Assembly: GCA_037013495.1 (NCBI GenBank)
Contig: CM072808.1
Location: 14,857,319-14,921,318 of the forward strand
Reading direction: 5' to 3'
Length of the DNA: 64,000 bases
Source: Hippophae tibetana
Lineage: Eukaryota > Streptophyta > Magnoliopsida > Rosales > Elaeagnaceae
In this document: one piece after another, positions 23,559 to 35,483 of the stretch
Layout: each line of letters starts with the position of its first letter
Position numbering within the stretch: position 1 is the stretch's first letter
The notes under the pieces: model-generated
The model's database searches: none
The model's input: only the letters and a program-made list of their open reading frames with translations
What the model was told of the DNA's origin: nothing
Made by a program: the position numbers and the translations under genes

Positions 23559-24212
23559 ATGACACCAAAAAAGGGTAGGAATAGTAAAGGAAAAGAGATT
23601 TCAACTTCTATAGATTATGATAGGACCAAATTTTCAAGTCTTGAGGCCAAATTATGTTTTGAAACATCCGTATAAGTAAATAAAGGCTTTATACCTTAAA
23701 GATTAATGGATTTTGATTTGGGGCTAATTCCCAATTTGAGAGAATTTTTTAGGATATAGTAGTAATATAATGAAAACAATTTGTTAAAGAACCAAATGTT
23801 GATATAGAATCACTTGTTCGAGAATTCTATGCTAACATTCCCGATGCCATTGATAATGTAGTTAAAGTACAGGATGTACTAGTCCCATTTAGGCCAAATG
23901 ATATAAATACTTATTATTATTTAGTGAATATTGGGCAAGGTGAGTATGAAATATATTTAAATAATGTTGATTATTCTACAATACTTGAAACCTTTACTAT
24001 AAAAGGAGCTAGATGGAATTATACTGTTGGGAAACATAAGGGATTTAAAGCCAAGTACTTGGGTAAAGCTTCCTGTATTTGGAAATTCTTTATATATTCA
24101 AGATTGATGTCCACTAAACATTACAATTCTGTTGGTAGAGAAAGGGATATTTTATTGTATGCTATTACATCCAAGATGTCTATAGATGTAAGCAACCTGA
24201 GAAATTATTGAA
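23559..24212 (+). pseudogene. Plant transposon-protein-domain ORF, broken
   Basis: ATG at 23559 opens MTPKKGRNSKGKEIST. Stops and frameshifts follow, then an open stretch 23924-24211 containing GARWNYTVGKHKGFKAKYL, FIYSRLMSTKHYNSVGRERD and ILLYAITSKMSIDV. This pattern matches the 'putative plant transposon protein' domain (Pfam family for it: PF20167, from memory), often found with Ty3 elements of plants. Its function is unknown. It sits between gag and the 3' noncoding region of this family-A element, where pol would be expected. At least one frameshift separates the ATG from the conserved part. Confidence 0.65.
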
Positions 24213-26618
24213 CTCAGCATATTATGATGAACTCACCTCTGGTACCAACATATCCCAAACGTAAATAAGGGTTGTTCCTTCATCAAAATTGACCATAGAA
24301 GAAGAAATTAATATTTTTGGTGAAAGAATAAGCTACATGGAAGAGTACTAGTAGGCCTACACTACCTACCAAACTATATTTTTTAAGCAAAAACATTGTG
24401 ATCATAACCGGTTGATATATGAAATAAGTTGGTTGCAATTCAACCATCTTGGGGTGGATACAAGCCATTTGGTAATCCCTGAATATCAATACTATGATTT
24501 AACCTTTACATATCCTAAAATATCATAACATCAACCTAAAGAACAAGATCCAGATGACAGGAAGGATTGAGTTCTAAAATTTCTTTTGGAGTTTTATGAG
24601 TTTTCATTATTTTGAGAAATTTAGTTTAAATTTTATGTTTTTTTATGTTAATTATTTTGTTTTATTTTGTTTCTTGTCATCTCAACATTATTTAGAACTG
24701 TTAATTTTATAACTGTTTATTGAAATTTGGGAGAACAACACAGTTTTCTATGTAAATTTCAATGTTTAGAATGATGGATTCATATGCATTTCCACATCAA
24801 TTCTTGAGCAAGTTCAACAAATGGGTAACTTTACTACTTTTTACTCTCTTTCTCTTTAGTTTTCAATTGTTACATTAAGTGTAATGTAAGTTTTAGGTTG
24901 GGGGTGGAAAAAGTTACGTATTTATAAAATTGAGCTAATTTAAAATTTTTACATAAATATATTTTCACATTTTTACAATGTTTTTATTTTTTATTTTTGT
25001 GTTCTTTAATTTATTTTTTATTGGATTGGGAAATTTTAGGTGAATTTTAAAATTTATCTTGCAAAATTATCACGTCCTTTATTTAGTTTTAAGTAAATAA
25101 TTAAATCTTTGTACTATTAGATTAATGTATTGAACATATCATGCAGTAATATCATAATTTGTATTATCATGATAGTTTTTGTCATAATTTGTATTTCATG
25201 ATAAAATATTAAAATTACGATAAACCTAAAATTGGTGTTTAGGAATAAAATAATGGGTACTATCTTGTGAGAATATTTTGAGCCATTATCTTCCTATTCT
25301 AAGTAATAATATTTTTCTACTCTTTTAAACACTCTTCTTATTAGTTTGAATTGATATCTATTGATTTTTCCTAGAATGCTATAATTTTTACATCTAATAA
25401 AGTGTCATATATTTATTTGTATTACTTAAATTGAAAGACTTAAGTAGAAACTGAAAGTATATGTCTTTATCTCCATTTATGAATGACTTGTAAAAAAGAG
25501 ACATATATAGGGTTACTAAACCAATACAAAATAAAAGGTCAAAAATTATTCACTTACTATATCATACAAAAATATGTACAAATTATACATAGGTCATCTC
25601 TCTAAAATATATATTTCTAAAAAAAATAAGAATAAAAATAAGAGAGAAAAATAAAATACTATGACCCAAATATCATACAAAATTGTGAGAAATAGCTAAA
25701 TGTAAAAGAAATATATGAAATAAATCCACAAATAAGTCATTGTACTTTCATCATTTCTATAAGGCATATAACTTAAAAAAATTATTTGTTGAATTTGATT
25801 GATGCATGAAAATGATATTTAATTTCTTTATAAATCCTTTCATTTTTTTCTTTTAACTTATGTGAACTTACTAGTTCATTTCTTTACATAAACTCTATTC
25901 GCAAATATATTTGAATGAGTGTTTGAACCAATATGATCAGTCATATTAAGAGTATGTTTTGTGAGGTTAAAGGTGAAGTAAATTCGGATTCCAATACACT
26001 AAAATTGGGCAAATTAAATATTCATACATTTTTTATTTGAGAATGAGTGTGAATTTCATTAATTATTTTAGTAAACTATGAATGTTTAAAATATTAAAAT
26101 AACTTATGCTATGAATTTTAGTTGTGAACTTAGAAAAAAGCATGAGAAGTTTTGTTATTCATTTTTACTTTTATTTGTTATTTTTTATGTGTTATTTGTG
26201 TGTTTTTGTTGATTATTTTTTAAAGAGTGATTTCTCATTAATTATTATAGTAAACTATGAATATTTGGAATATTAAAATAATTTAAGCTATGGATTTTAG
26301 TTGTGAACCTAGAAGAAATTAAAAAGCATGAAAAGTTTTTCTATTCTTTTTTTCTTTTTTATTCTTCATTTTTATTTTTAATTTGTTAACTATTTATATG
26401 TTTTGCTTATTAATTTTTTAAATTTTAGTATGATGTTTGTGGGTATCATCTCTAAAAGCCCTCATGAGACTTAAACTCTTCCATAAGGTCAACCTAGGGA
26501 TAAATATAACCGTGTCAATCTACAAAAATGATTTCAAATAGTTTAATGTTATTCTAGTTTGTGTTTTTAGTTTTTTGTCTTTCTTGTTAAGAGATTAGTA
26601 AGAAGCTGGTTGAGGTTG
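24213..26618 (+). other. Family-A 3' noncoding region (old copy)
   Basis: No gene. It contains the hairpin TTACATTA-AGTG-TAATGTAA (24870-24889), the internal PPT-like GGTTGGGGGTGG (24896-24907), and sequence alignable to 14962-16318 from about 25200. About 26220-26400 repeats roughly the preceding 150 bp. It ends with a hairpin near 26582-26604 and the PPT variant GGTTGAGGTTG at the LTR start. Confidence 0.75.
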
Positions 26619-28391
26619 TGATGAGTAATTAAAAATACATAATATAATATGATTTTATACATTTCAAATGATAAAATAAATTTATATTTGCATATTTTTA
26701 TTATCTTTTAAAATAAATATATCTTTTCAAAATCACGGGTATGTTTTGTTATTGTTTTGGTAGTTTGGCTTGAAAATGATTTAAATGATTAACACTCAAA
26801 AAATAGTACTTAAAAACACTCTATTACAACATTGATTCATAAAATATTGACATATGTAAAACTTACATATGTTCCAAACCATTGTAAAGGGTATAATTAA
26901 AAATAGAGGTTCCAATTGTTCAGAGGAACGCATGCTATGACATGGAAATTGTGTGTGATGCAGCACAAGGCTAACAGAGTGAAATTCATGTATTCTAAAA
27001 TTGATGCATGTCGTGGCGTAGGATTTTATGTGCCATAATGCATGTGTAGTAGATGAAGTTGCATCAGCGTACGGCCTATATCATGCCACGACATGAAATT
27101 AAATGGTCACATGACACCTTCCTATCTAATCCACTATTTTCTCTTTTTCTTTATTCCTAAATTGGACCCAAATTCACTTTTTTAAGAAAATCATCTTGTA
27201 GCCCAATCTTTAACTACATTTCTAGTTTCTCTCAAGCTTTTCTTTTCTTTTAGTAGTTTTAAAGTTTTTCTCTCAAATTGAGAGTTCAACGATTATAGTT
27301 TATATAGTAGTTTTTGTTTCGATTTAATAAATAGTGTTGGAAATTCTATTTGGAGGTTTTCCATAAACATAAAAAATATTGAAGTTATGTTAGGATACAA
27401 TTGAGGAATAATTAAAATGTATTCTTCTCAAATTATCTTTATGTGTTGTTTTACATGTTATATTTAATTTATTGATCATTTATTAAATTAAGCATATTTG
27501 GTTGAAAATACTATGAGATATTAATAATATTATTATGCTTGTAAAATATTAAAGTAGGTAAATATTTTTTTCTAAAATGAATTAAGTTTCATTTCGTTAT
27601 CAAAGTTTGGATAAAGTTTGCAAAATAAAAATATATTAACGAAGTATTTTTTTTTTATAATAAACATAAGAGTTAGATTTGGGATTTAAAGTCAATTCTT
27701 CGATCTTGGATTTGATTATTCAGTTCTTTGGAAAAATCTATTTCAAAATAATTTATAAGAATATTGCAAAATATATTGACGATATATTTTTTGTAATAGT
27801 TTTAAAATCTGAAAGTTAGTTTCCAAATACTTAAATCATAAACCTAACTTTGATACCTTGATAAGAATTTAAATTGTTAGACCTGATCGAAGGTACCAAT
27901 TTAATGGTTTATTAATATCTTAGAATCACAATTTAATTAAAATTAAATTATAGAACTAATCAAATGTGTTAAGTGATTCTTATTAATAATAAATGATAGA
28001 CATAATTAATGTCCTATTTGCATTTATAAGAGAGAATTAATAATCTTAATTCATATATTTAATAACCTAATTAATATTGTGCAAACATAATTAACTAACT
28101 AATATATCTCATAAATTCTTCACTGAATATAAATGTTTATTTTTCAATTATTTTGTTGAATCTATCTTTATTTTATGTCATTATAATAGATTTCTCAAAC
28201 CTAGACTTTATAACAAAATATTTAAGTTTAATTTTCGTTTTAAAGAATTTGTTAGATTATTTAAAAAAAAATTGGTGATTCCTCTTTAGACCAACCTTGA
28301 AAGTATATTTATTATATTCTATAAGTGATTCATGCACTTGTAAGCTATTTTGAAAATATACAAAATTTGTACACTAAGTTTTGACTCATCA
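26619..28391 (+). mobile_element. Family-A 3' LTR (diverged)
   Basis: 1,773 bp from TGATGAGTAATT to TGACTCATCA. Internal landmarks are diverged but in order. The GC-rich island is replaced by an unrelated sequence (about 26910-27110) with an 11-bp inverted repeat at 27007-27017 and 27085-27095. No TATAAATA is seen. The bases after it are ATAAT; the matching left duplication cannot be placed. Confidence 0.85.
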
Positions 28392-29439
28392 ATAATATAG
28401 GAGCTAGAACCTATGTAGGTTTATCTCGTTACATGCTTTATTATGTATGAACGCATGATGTGAGCGCACAATCATAGATCATTTACTAAATATGTTCGCA
28501 CAAAGGAGGCCTTGAAGTGACTGAAAATCCTTTATAGTTTTTTTAGTATTTTTGCTATATTCACGTGTTGTTAGAGATGGCAATTTTCTCTGAAAGAGGA
28601 GAATAGTGGAAAAAATCACATTTTCTTATATTTCGTACATAAAAAATATTATATATTTACATAAATTTATAATTAAATTTAATGATTTTACTAAAAAGTA
28701 CTATTTCCACCACTAAATTAGTACTTTAATTGTTAAAATATAGTATAATATGTATAAAAAATAATTATTTTAATGATTGCCAAAATAACAAAATAATTAG
28801 TTTAAGTATAACAATTACTTTATATTCAAAATTTTAAGTTTATTATATTTAATAAACACATATAATTGATATTTTATATTGATTTTGGCTATTTAATATA
28901 TAATTTTTATTAAGTTTTTTCATTAGTGGGAATCTAATCATCATAAAAAAATCCAAAACTCCAATCCCTAAATAATCCCCACAATTATTTAAATGGGGGA
29001 TGGGGATAGCCTTCTTGCCCCCACCTTGCACGACTGACCTCCCTACATGTGTGTTATTTATTATGTTAATGCATGTAACTATTTTGGATAGGAGCCTATG
29101 AGATACACCGTCACTAGTGTATTTATCATAGATTATTCTTTCTTATCTTTAGGTTGCATGTTTTGTGGTATGTTGATTTAAGCATGTTATTTTTCTATTT
29201 ATGCTATGTTATCTACTTAATTCATGTTGTGAAGCCTACTTGGTCGATTTAGAATATAGCTCTTAAAAAATTTTAATAGGTTGACGTATTCGCCCCCTTA
29301 TAGGCCCCAAAGGCCTAGTTAGGTAGGAAGTACAATTTCGATATGTGTAATTGTTCTCACTTATGGAACTCTCAGGAACAAGTGACAAACTCATCCATGT
29401 GTAATGAGACTTATGGGATTCTACACAAAGCCTATCTTT
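28392..29439. other. Unassigned AT-rich sequence
   Basis: No ORF of note. A GC-richer patch at about 28980-29050 and a patch around 29270-29460 precede the copia integrase remnant and may belong to it. I recognise no family. Confidence 0.4.
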
Positions 29440-30228
29440 GAGTATATTTGGGTATTTCATTACCTTCATAAATGACTTCTCTAAAAAGAATTGGATTTAT
29501 AACCTCTAGATGAAGGATGAAACACTTGAAAAATTCAAGAGCTAGAAAACACAAATAGAATTACAATCAAGGAAAAAGGTCAAATATCTAAGAACTAAAA
29601 TGGCCTTGATATTGTAATGAGAGATTTAATGCATTATGTAGGTATAGTGGTAAAACAAGACACGTGTCTTTAGCCTACACCCCTCAACAAAATGGGTTGG
29701 CTGAAAGGTGATTACTAATAAATGCATGGATACTAAAGAAATACTAGGCAGAAGCATTAGACACTACATGTTTATGCATAAACAGGAGTCCCTCCACTTC
29801 ATTGGATTTTAAAACACCTAAAGAGGTGTGGACTAGGAGACCAGTAGTTTATGAGACGCTTAAAGTGTTTCAATATGTAGCCTATATGCATAAGTGAATG
29901 GATAAGTTGGAACCAAGAATTATGAAGTGTTTTTTCTTGGGATACCTTGATGGAGTTTAGGGCCACAAATTGTGGGATCTAGAGCATTCTAAATGTATCA
30001 TTAGTAGAGATTGGGTATTTAGAGATGGTGAAATATGTCAACAATCAGTCAATGCACCAAGAGATGATGTCACTAGTGCACATGAAACTCACCTTGATCT
30101 TAAGATGGATAAAACTGAAAGGAAGAAAAGTAAAAACATAGAAGGAAGTGAACTTCAAAATACGCATATAAGATAGGAAAAGAATGGAGACCAAAAAGCC
30201 AACAAGGTATAAGGACTACGTTGATGAA
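29440..30228 (+). pseudogene. Copia integrase remnant, split by family-A array
   Basis: Frame-shifted copia integrase: FINDFSKKNWIYNL, then a TPQQNGLAER motif near 29690, a KCMDTKEILG stretch and the C-terminal region ending KKPTRYKDYVDE just before the LTR at 30229. The same element appears to resume at 38606 with RT. Several stops interrupt it. Confidence 0.75.
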
Positions 30229-31925
30229 TGATGAGCAAAAACCGGCATCACCAATTCTTGCCAATACTTTGGTTTTAATATTTATAAAACTCTCGCAAGT
30301 ACACGAATCATTTCGAAGAAAATGATAAGTATACTCCCAAGGTCGATCTAAGGAAGGAATGTATGTGGTTTTTAATTTATTATTCAAACTTTCAAAAACA
30401 AAATTAAATCCTAAACATTCTGTCACGATATTTTGGGGTTTTGTATTTTTAATCTACTTACATAAAAATAAACATAGATTCAATAAACATTTATGCAAAT
30501 TTTATCATTTATAATGGCGGAGTATTTATGGATATAATAACTAAGTTAATTATGCTTCCTCATATTATTTAGGTTATTAAAGATATGAATTGATATTTAT
30601 TGATTCTCCATTTTTTGTATGAACACCACCTTTGGTGGGGTTAGACAGTTTAAACTTTATTCAAGGTGTCCAAATTAAACCTAAGAATTTAGTTATCCGA
30701 GTACTAACTTTCAAGTTTTAAAACCACTACTCAAAACATGTTGTCAATACATTTTCAGATAATAATTCTTATAAAAACTTTTGAAATAGAGCTTCACTCT
30801 AACTACCGGGCGATTGTACCAACAAATAAAAGAGCACTACTCTAAATCAGACCGGATAACTAAACCTTAAAATCTAATTTTCAGGTTTAAGTTTGTAATG
30901 AAAAATAATATATTTCTCTCTAACATTCTTAATATAAAATCTTGAATAAAAACAAAATCAATTCATTTTAGAGATTTTTACCTATTTAATATTTCGCAAG
31001 CATAACAACGTTATTATTACATCATGATTATAAACAGCCAACACAGTTAAATTTAATCACAGACAAATTAAATATAACATGTAAGAATAAAGCATAAAAA
31101 ATAACTGTAAAGAAAATAAAATCCTTACACAACTTCGACGCTACTCCCATTGCTGGAAAACCTCCAAGCGGAATTTGAACTTCCATTTATTGAATCAAAA
31201 GGCTAAAAAATTACAAAAACATAACTAGTTCTTCCCAAAAAGGCAAGAACTCTAAAACTAAGAGAAATTAACTAAGAAAAGCTAAAAACTAAGAAAAACT
31301 AAAAATCTAAGAAAAGAGAGAAAGAAAGAGAGAAAAGAATGTATTTTTAGGTGTGTTTAGAAGTGAAGGGAATGGGGTATTTATAGGTGAGGATGGAGAG
31401 AAAAAATGAGTGAAAAAATGATAAAAATGGTAAAAACGCGGAGTGCAAATGGTGAAGTCATTGATGATGTCAGCATGACATCATGGGAGCGGCTGCAAGT
31501 GAAAAATGGGGCAAAATGGCTTCGGAGCGCACGGATGGGCAGGAGCTTCACGCTGGGGGGAGCGCGTGAATAGTAGTAGCGCGCGGGGCTCGGCGCGGTT
31601 GGGCGGCGCGGTGGTGCGATTTGCTGCTTTTTGAAATTTTTGACCTTTTTGACTCATTTTGTCCAATTTTTCCATATTTGTTGACCTTTCCCCATTTATT
31701 TATTAATATATTTGTGATGTATTGCTTCCAGTATTTCTCTTTGAGTCTTTAAGTTACGTTTTTAAGCCAAAATACCTGAAAAACAATAAAAATACCCGTG
31801 ATTCCGAAAAAGACAAATATATATAAATATATGATAAAACATATAAATATATATATATATATATATATTAATCAATTAATGTGCATAAAATAATGGTAAT
31901 TTTAGTGCTTTTTGAGTACTTATCA
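30229..31925 (-). mobile_element. 3' LTR of the non-autonomous element
   Basis: 1,697 bp. It differs from its partner at 35490-37363 by scattered substitutions and by loss of 133 bp between two CCACCTTTGGTGG palindromes (single copy left at 30626-30638). The TGACGTCA pair is mutated at both CpGs (31465-31483). Confidence 0.95.
31378..31385 (-). promoter_or_regulatory. LTR TATA box
   Basis: TATAAATA on the minus strand, downstream of the GC-rich island at about 31440-31620. Confidence 0.7.
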
Positions 31926-31963
31926 CAACCCCCAACCAGCTTCTTGCTAGTCCCTTAGCAAGA
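31926..31963 (-). other. PPT and adjacent hairpin
   Basis: GGTTGGGGGTTG (31926-31937) on the minus strand, preceded by a perfect hairpin TCTTGCTA-AGGGAC-TAGCAAGA (31942-31963). The same pair occurs at 37364-37401 and 16281-16318. Confidence 0.85.
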
Positions 31964-33432
31964 GAAGTGATAAAAACTAAAAATTAAACTATCCTAAATC
32001 ACTTTCGTGGATTGAAACGGTTGCATTTAGCCTATGAAACAAGCCTTTAAACCCCTAGGTTGCCCTAGTGGACGAGTTTGAGTCTCGTGATGGTTTTCAG
32101 TAAGGATACACACAAACATTGAACTAAATGTAAAAATCAAAAGAAACAATAAAAAAAATCAACTTAAAAACTAAAATTATAACAAAATGAAAAATTAATT
32201 TAAGAATAAAAGAAAACAACATATCACAAAAATGTCTCATACTTTTTAATATCCTTTAAGATCATAATTAAAATCTCAAGCATAAGTTATTTTAATCTCT
32301 TTAAACAATCATAATTTTATTATAATAATTAGTCGAAAATCATTTTCATATTTCATATCAAAAATGTATCAATTTAATTTATTTCAGTATCATGAATCAG
32401 AATTCGCTTCGACTCTATTCCTCACAAGTCAATACTCTCAAAACACTGAATCCTATGGGTTCAAACACTCAAACTAATTTATATGCGAAAGAGTTGATGT
32501 ATAGAAATGAACTAATATGTTCACATATGTATAAAGAATAAAGGCTCAAAGTGTTATTTTAACATTGATCTCATGAAAGGAATCGAATGTATAAATTATA
32601 AAGATATCATATATAAAAATTATTTTCATGCATAAATCAAACTCATTAAGAAAGAATTTCAAGATATATGCTTTTTACAAATGAAGAAATTGAAATGACT
32701 TTTTAGGGAATTACTTCCTATATCTTTCTTTTGTACTTAGCATGTACTCACAACTTTGTAGGCAACGTGGGTCATAGTATGTAGATGATACTATATATTT
32801 TTTATCTCTCTATTTTTTTTGTAGATATTTTTCAATATATGTATTTTTTTAGAGAGTCAACCCATGTACAGATTGTACATTTTTTAGGATTTTGGTGAGT
32901 GGTTAATTTTGTGACTTTTCTGTTTGATCTTGGTTTAGGTAACCCCAGATATGTCTTTTTTTTGTTTTTGTAGCAGTCATGCATAAATGAGATATAAGCA
33001 TATACTATCAATTTCTAATAAATCATTTAATCTAAACAAAAATAATAATAAAAAATATATGATACTCTATTAATATGAGAAAAAAAATTCATACATTCAA
33101 TGCTAATACCTATAGAGATCATCTAAAAATTTGAATAAATAAGAAATGTGTTTGGAGTAGAAAAAATATATATTTCACTCTGAATAAAAGATATTAGGCT
33201 CAAATTATATCTTACAAGGGTAGTCTCTACTAAAAAAAATTCATAAACACCGATTTTGGGTTTAATATAATTTCCACATTTTATCAAGAAATACTAGTTA
33301 TGATAAAAACTAACTAATTATCAAAAATAATTACAAAATATTTCGTGATATGTTTTCAAAAATTAATCTAACAGTACAAAAGACTTAACTATTTACTTAA
33401 ATTTGATTTAAAGAAATGATAAATTTTTGTAA

Positions 33433-33480
<48 letters not shown>

Positions 33481-33527
33481 AAATTGTTAAATCTTTTTTT
33501 TTTCTAATTAAGCATGGTAACTTTTCA
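31964..33527 (-). other. Family-A 3' noncoding region
   Basis: Closely similar to 37364-38605 and 6812-8502. No gene. A (TA)n tract at 33433-33470 replaces part of the sequence found at about 8320-8450. Confidence 0.85.
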
Positions 33528-33564
33528 CCACCCCAACCTAGAACTTACATTGTCCTCAATGTAA
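33528..33564 (-). other. Internal polypurine motif and hairpin
   Basis: Minus-strand hairpin TTACATTG-AGGA-CAATGTAA (33545-33564) followed by GGTTGGGGTGG (33528-33538), as at 8503-8540. Confidence 0.6.
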
Positions 33565-33806
33565 CAACTGTAAATTAAAGATAAAGAGAAAAGAGAAGAA
33601 AGATTACCTATTTCCTGAGAATGTGTAAGTAGTAATGGAGAAAAGGTGCATCCATCATATTCATTATTAAAGTGTATACAGACAGATCGCTGTAAACTTC
33701 TAACATCTCTAAAAATATTTTTAGTTTTACCAATTTAAAAATTATTAAACTAAAATAAACAATAAAATTAAGTAAATAAAATAAATAACAGAAAATTACC
33801 TAATAT

Positions 33807-33824
33807 GATGGATTGCCTCCCATC
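33807..33824 (-). other. AGGCAA-loop hairpin
   Basis: Minus-strand GATGGG-AGGCAA-TCCATC, the counterpart of 8796-8813, with the loop-end pair changed from G-C to G-U. It follows the CAAGTTACGTCTTGCTAAGA block on the minus strand. Confidence 0.6.
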
Positions 33825-34233
33825 CAGTGCTTAGTTTAACGTCTTAGCAAGACGTAACTTGGGGATTGCATTTTAAGTAAACTCAATGTCCCCTTATCAT
33901 TGAGTCGATCATACCTACAAGTAAGACAAGGTTGTCTACCTATACTGTTTCAAACATGCCCTATTGATTTTCAAATTTTTCTGTACCAAAAACTAGGGGC
34001 ATGCTTGAGGGTTTTAGATAACCCACATCTAGGTGCAAATCAAATAATTAAGGCATCAAAACACAATTGTACCTAGATCAAACAAAGAAACTAACTCTTG
34101 AGATTGTAATTAAAACTTTAAAATTTTGGAGATAGTTTCAGAATTTTTTTCTCTTTTTTTTTTGGTTTTTAATTTTAGTTTTTTAATTTATTTTTTTAAG
34201 TTAAAATAACATAATCAGTATTAACCAATAGTG
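33825..34233 (-). other. Noncoding interior with ATTGAGTTT block
   Basis: Contains the minus-strand GACATTGAGTTT and CAAGTTACGTC block (about 33838-33895) shared with gag-bearing copies, then a stretch with no ORF and a T-rich run. It may be a relic of the gag 3' end, but no gag codons could be read. Confidence 0.5.
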
Positions 34234-34352
34234 CTCCCAGGAAAAAATGGTGGGGCAAAGGCTCCTTAAAAACCATCCTCCTAGACAGAACAACGTTCCC
34301 AGGAAAGACTAGTGGTACAAAGGCTTCCAAGAACTAGTCTCCTAGACAGAAC
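34234..34352 (-). repeat. Two tandem covarying hairpins
   Basis: Two imperfect direct copies of about 58 bp (34234-34291 and 34295-34352). On the minus strand each can fold with an outer CTAGG/CCTGG stem, a 2-nt UU bulge and an inner 8-bp stem. The inner stems differ (AGGATGGT/ACCATTTT versus AGACTAGT/ACTAGTCT) yet both pair throughout, counting G-U. The loop keeps a GCCTTTG core. Role unknown; a packaging or leader signal is possible. Confidence 0.65.
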
Positions 34353-34375
34353 TCCCTTAGATCTTTACTTTTCAT

Positions 34376-34740
34376 GCTATTAAAATTAAGTTAATTAAGT
34401 TCAGTTAAGTAAAAATCTAAGTTAATTAAGTTAATGAAAATCTAAGTTAATTAAGTTAAGTTAATTTAAAAAGCTAAGTTAGTTAAGTTAAAAAAATTAA
34501 GTTAATTAAAAAGCTAAGTTAATCAAAGTTAATTAACAAGTTAAGTTAATTAAGTTAATTTAATTAAAAATCTAAGTTAATTAAGTTAAGTTAATTAAAA
34601 ATTTAAGTTAATTAAGTAAAAGAAAATAAAAGTTAATTAAAAATCTAAGCTAATTAAGTTAATAAAAAAACTTTTAAGTTAATTAAAAAGCTAAGTTAAT
34701 TAAGTTAGTAAAAATCAAAGTTAATTAAGTTAAATGAAAA
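34376..34740. repeat. TTAATTAAGTTAA-type degenerate repeats
   Basis: A run of overlapping AAGTTAATTAA and AAAAATCTAAGTTAATT motifs of irregular period inside the non-autonomous element. No coding sequence. An A/T-rich stretch follows to about 35040. Confidence 0.8.
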
Positions 34741-35039
34741 TTAAGAGAGAGAAAAAAAAATAGTTAAAGAAAATAAAGAAAAAATAAAATTAATAAAAAT
34801 AAAATAAAAATAAAATAAAATAAATTAAAATTGAAAAAGATAAAATAAAATAGAGAAAGTGAAAAGCAAATAAAATAAAAATTGAAATTTTTTTTTCATT
34901 TTTTTTTTTATTATTTTTATTTAACAAAAATAAAATTAAGATTTTAAATAAAAAATTAAAATTAAATGAAAATTAAAATTAAAATTAAAAAGTAAGTTTT
35001 ATTTTCTTTAATTTTTATTATTTTTATTATTTTTTTATT

Positions 35040-35300
35040 TTTTATTTTTTTTTTATTTTTTACTACTCATAAACGTTAATTTTATTATACTATTCACGCT
35101 ATAAATTTTATTTATTTATTTTTAACTTAAATTTTTTGAAATTTTAATTTTTTTATTTTTTTATTTTTTTTACTATTAATGAACGGAAATTTTATTTTAC
35201 TATTAACGTTATATTATTTATTTATTTTAAAATTTTTAATTTTTTTTTTACTATTCATGAACGGTAAAAATTTTAACTTCAAATTTCAAATTTCTAAATT
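35040..35300 (-). repeat. Leader repeats near the PBS
   Basis: Three degenerate units around minus-strand CGTTCATGAATAGTA and GCGTGAATAGTA, equivalent to the plus-strand leader repeats at 3840-4195. They lie 170-430 bp from the PBS. Confidence 0.7.
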
Positions 35301-35465
35301 ATTTTACTAAAGTTTTATTTATTTATTTATTTATTTTATTATTTCTTATGAAATTTGAAATTTGATTATTATTATTTTTTATTAAAACAAAAAAAAATCA
35401 CAATTATTTACAGGACAAAAATGTTTTTTAAAATTTTGATAAATAATTTAAAAACCGTTATTCCT

Positions 35466-35483
35466 TCCCCGGCAACGACGCCA
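35466..35483 (-). other. Primer binding site, tRNA-Asp type
   Basis: Minus-strand TGGCGTCGTTGCCGGGGA, 6 bp (AGTTTT) inside the LTR end. It differs at one position from TGGCGCCGTTGCCGGGGA, the form complementary to plant tRNA-Asp. Confidence 0.9.

Noticed and set aside
28566..29045. Possible hAT-type MITE starting at AGAGATGGCAA
   Set aside because: No matching inverted terminus or 8-bp duplication was found at the other end.
34376..34740. Telomere-like or satellite repeat
   Set aside because: The TTAATTAAG motifs are irregular and do not match the plant telomere unit.
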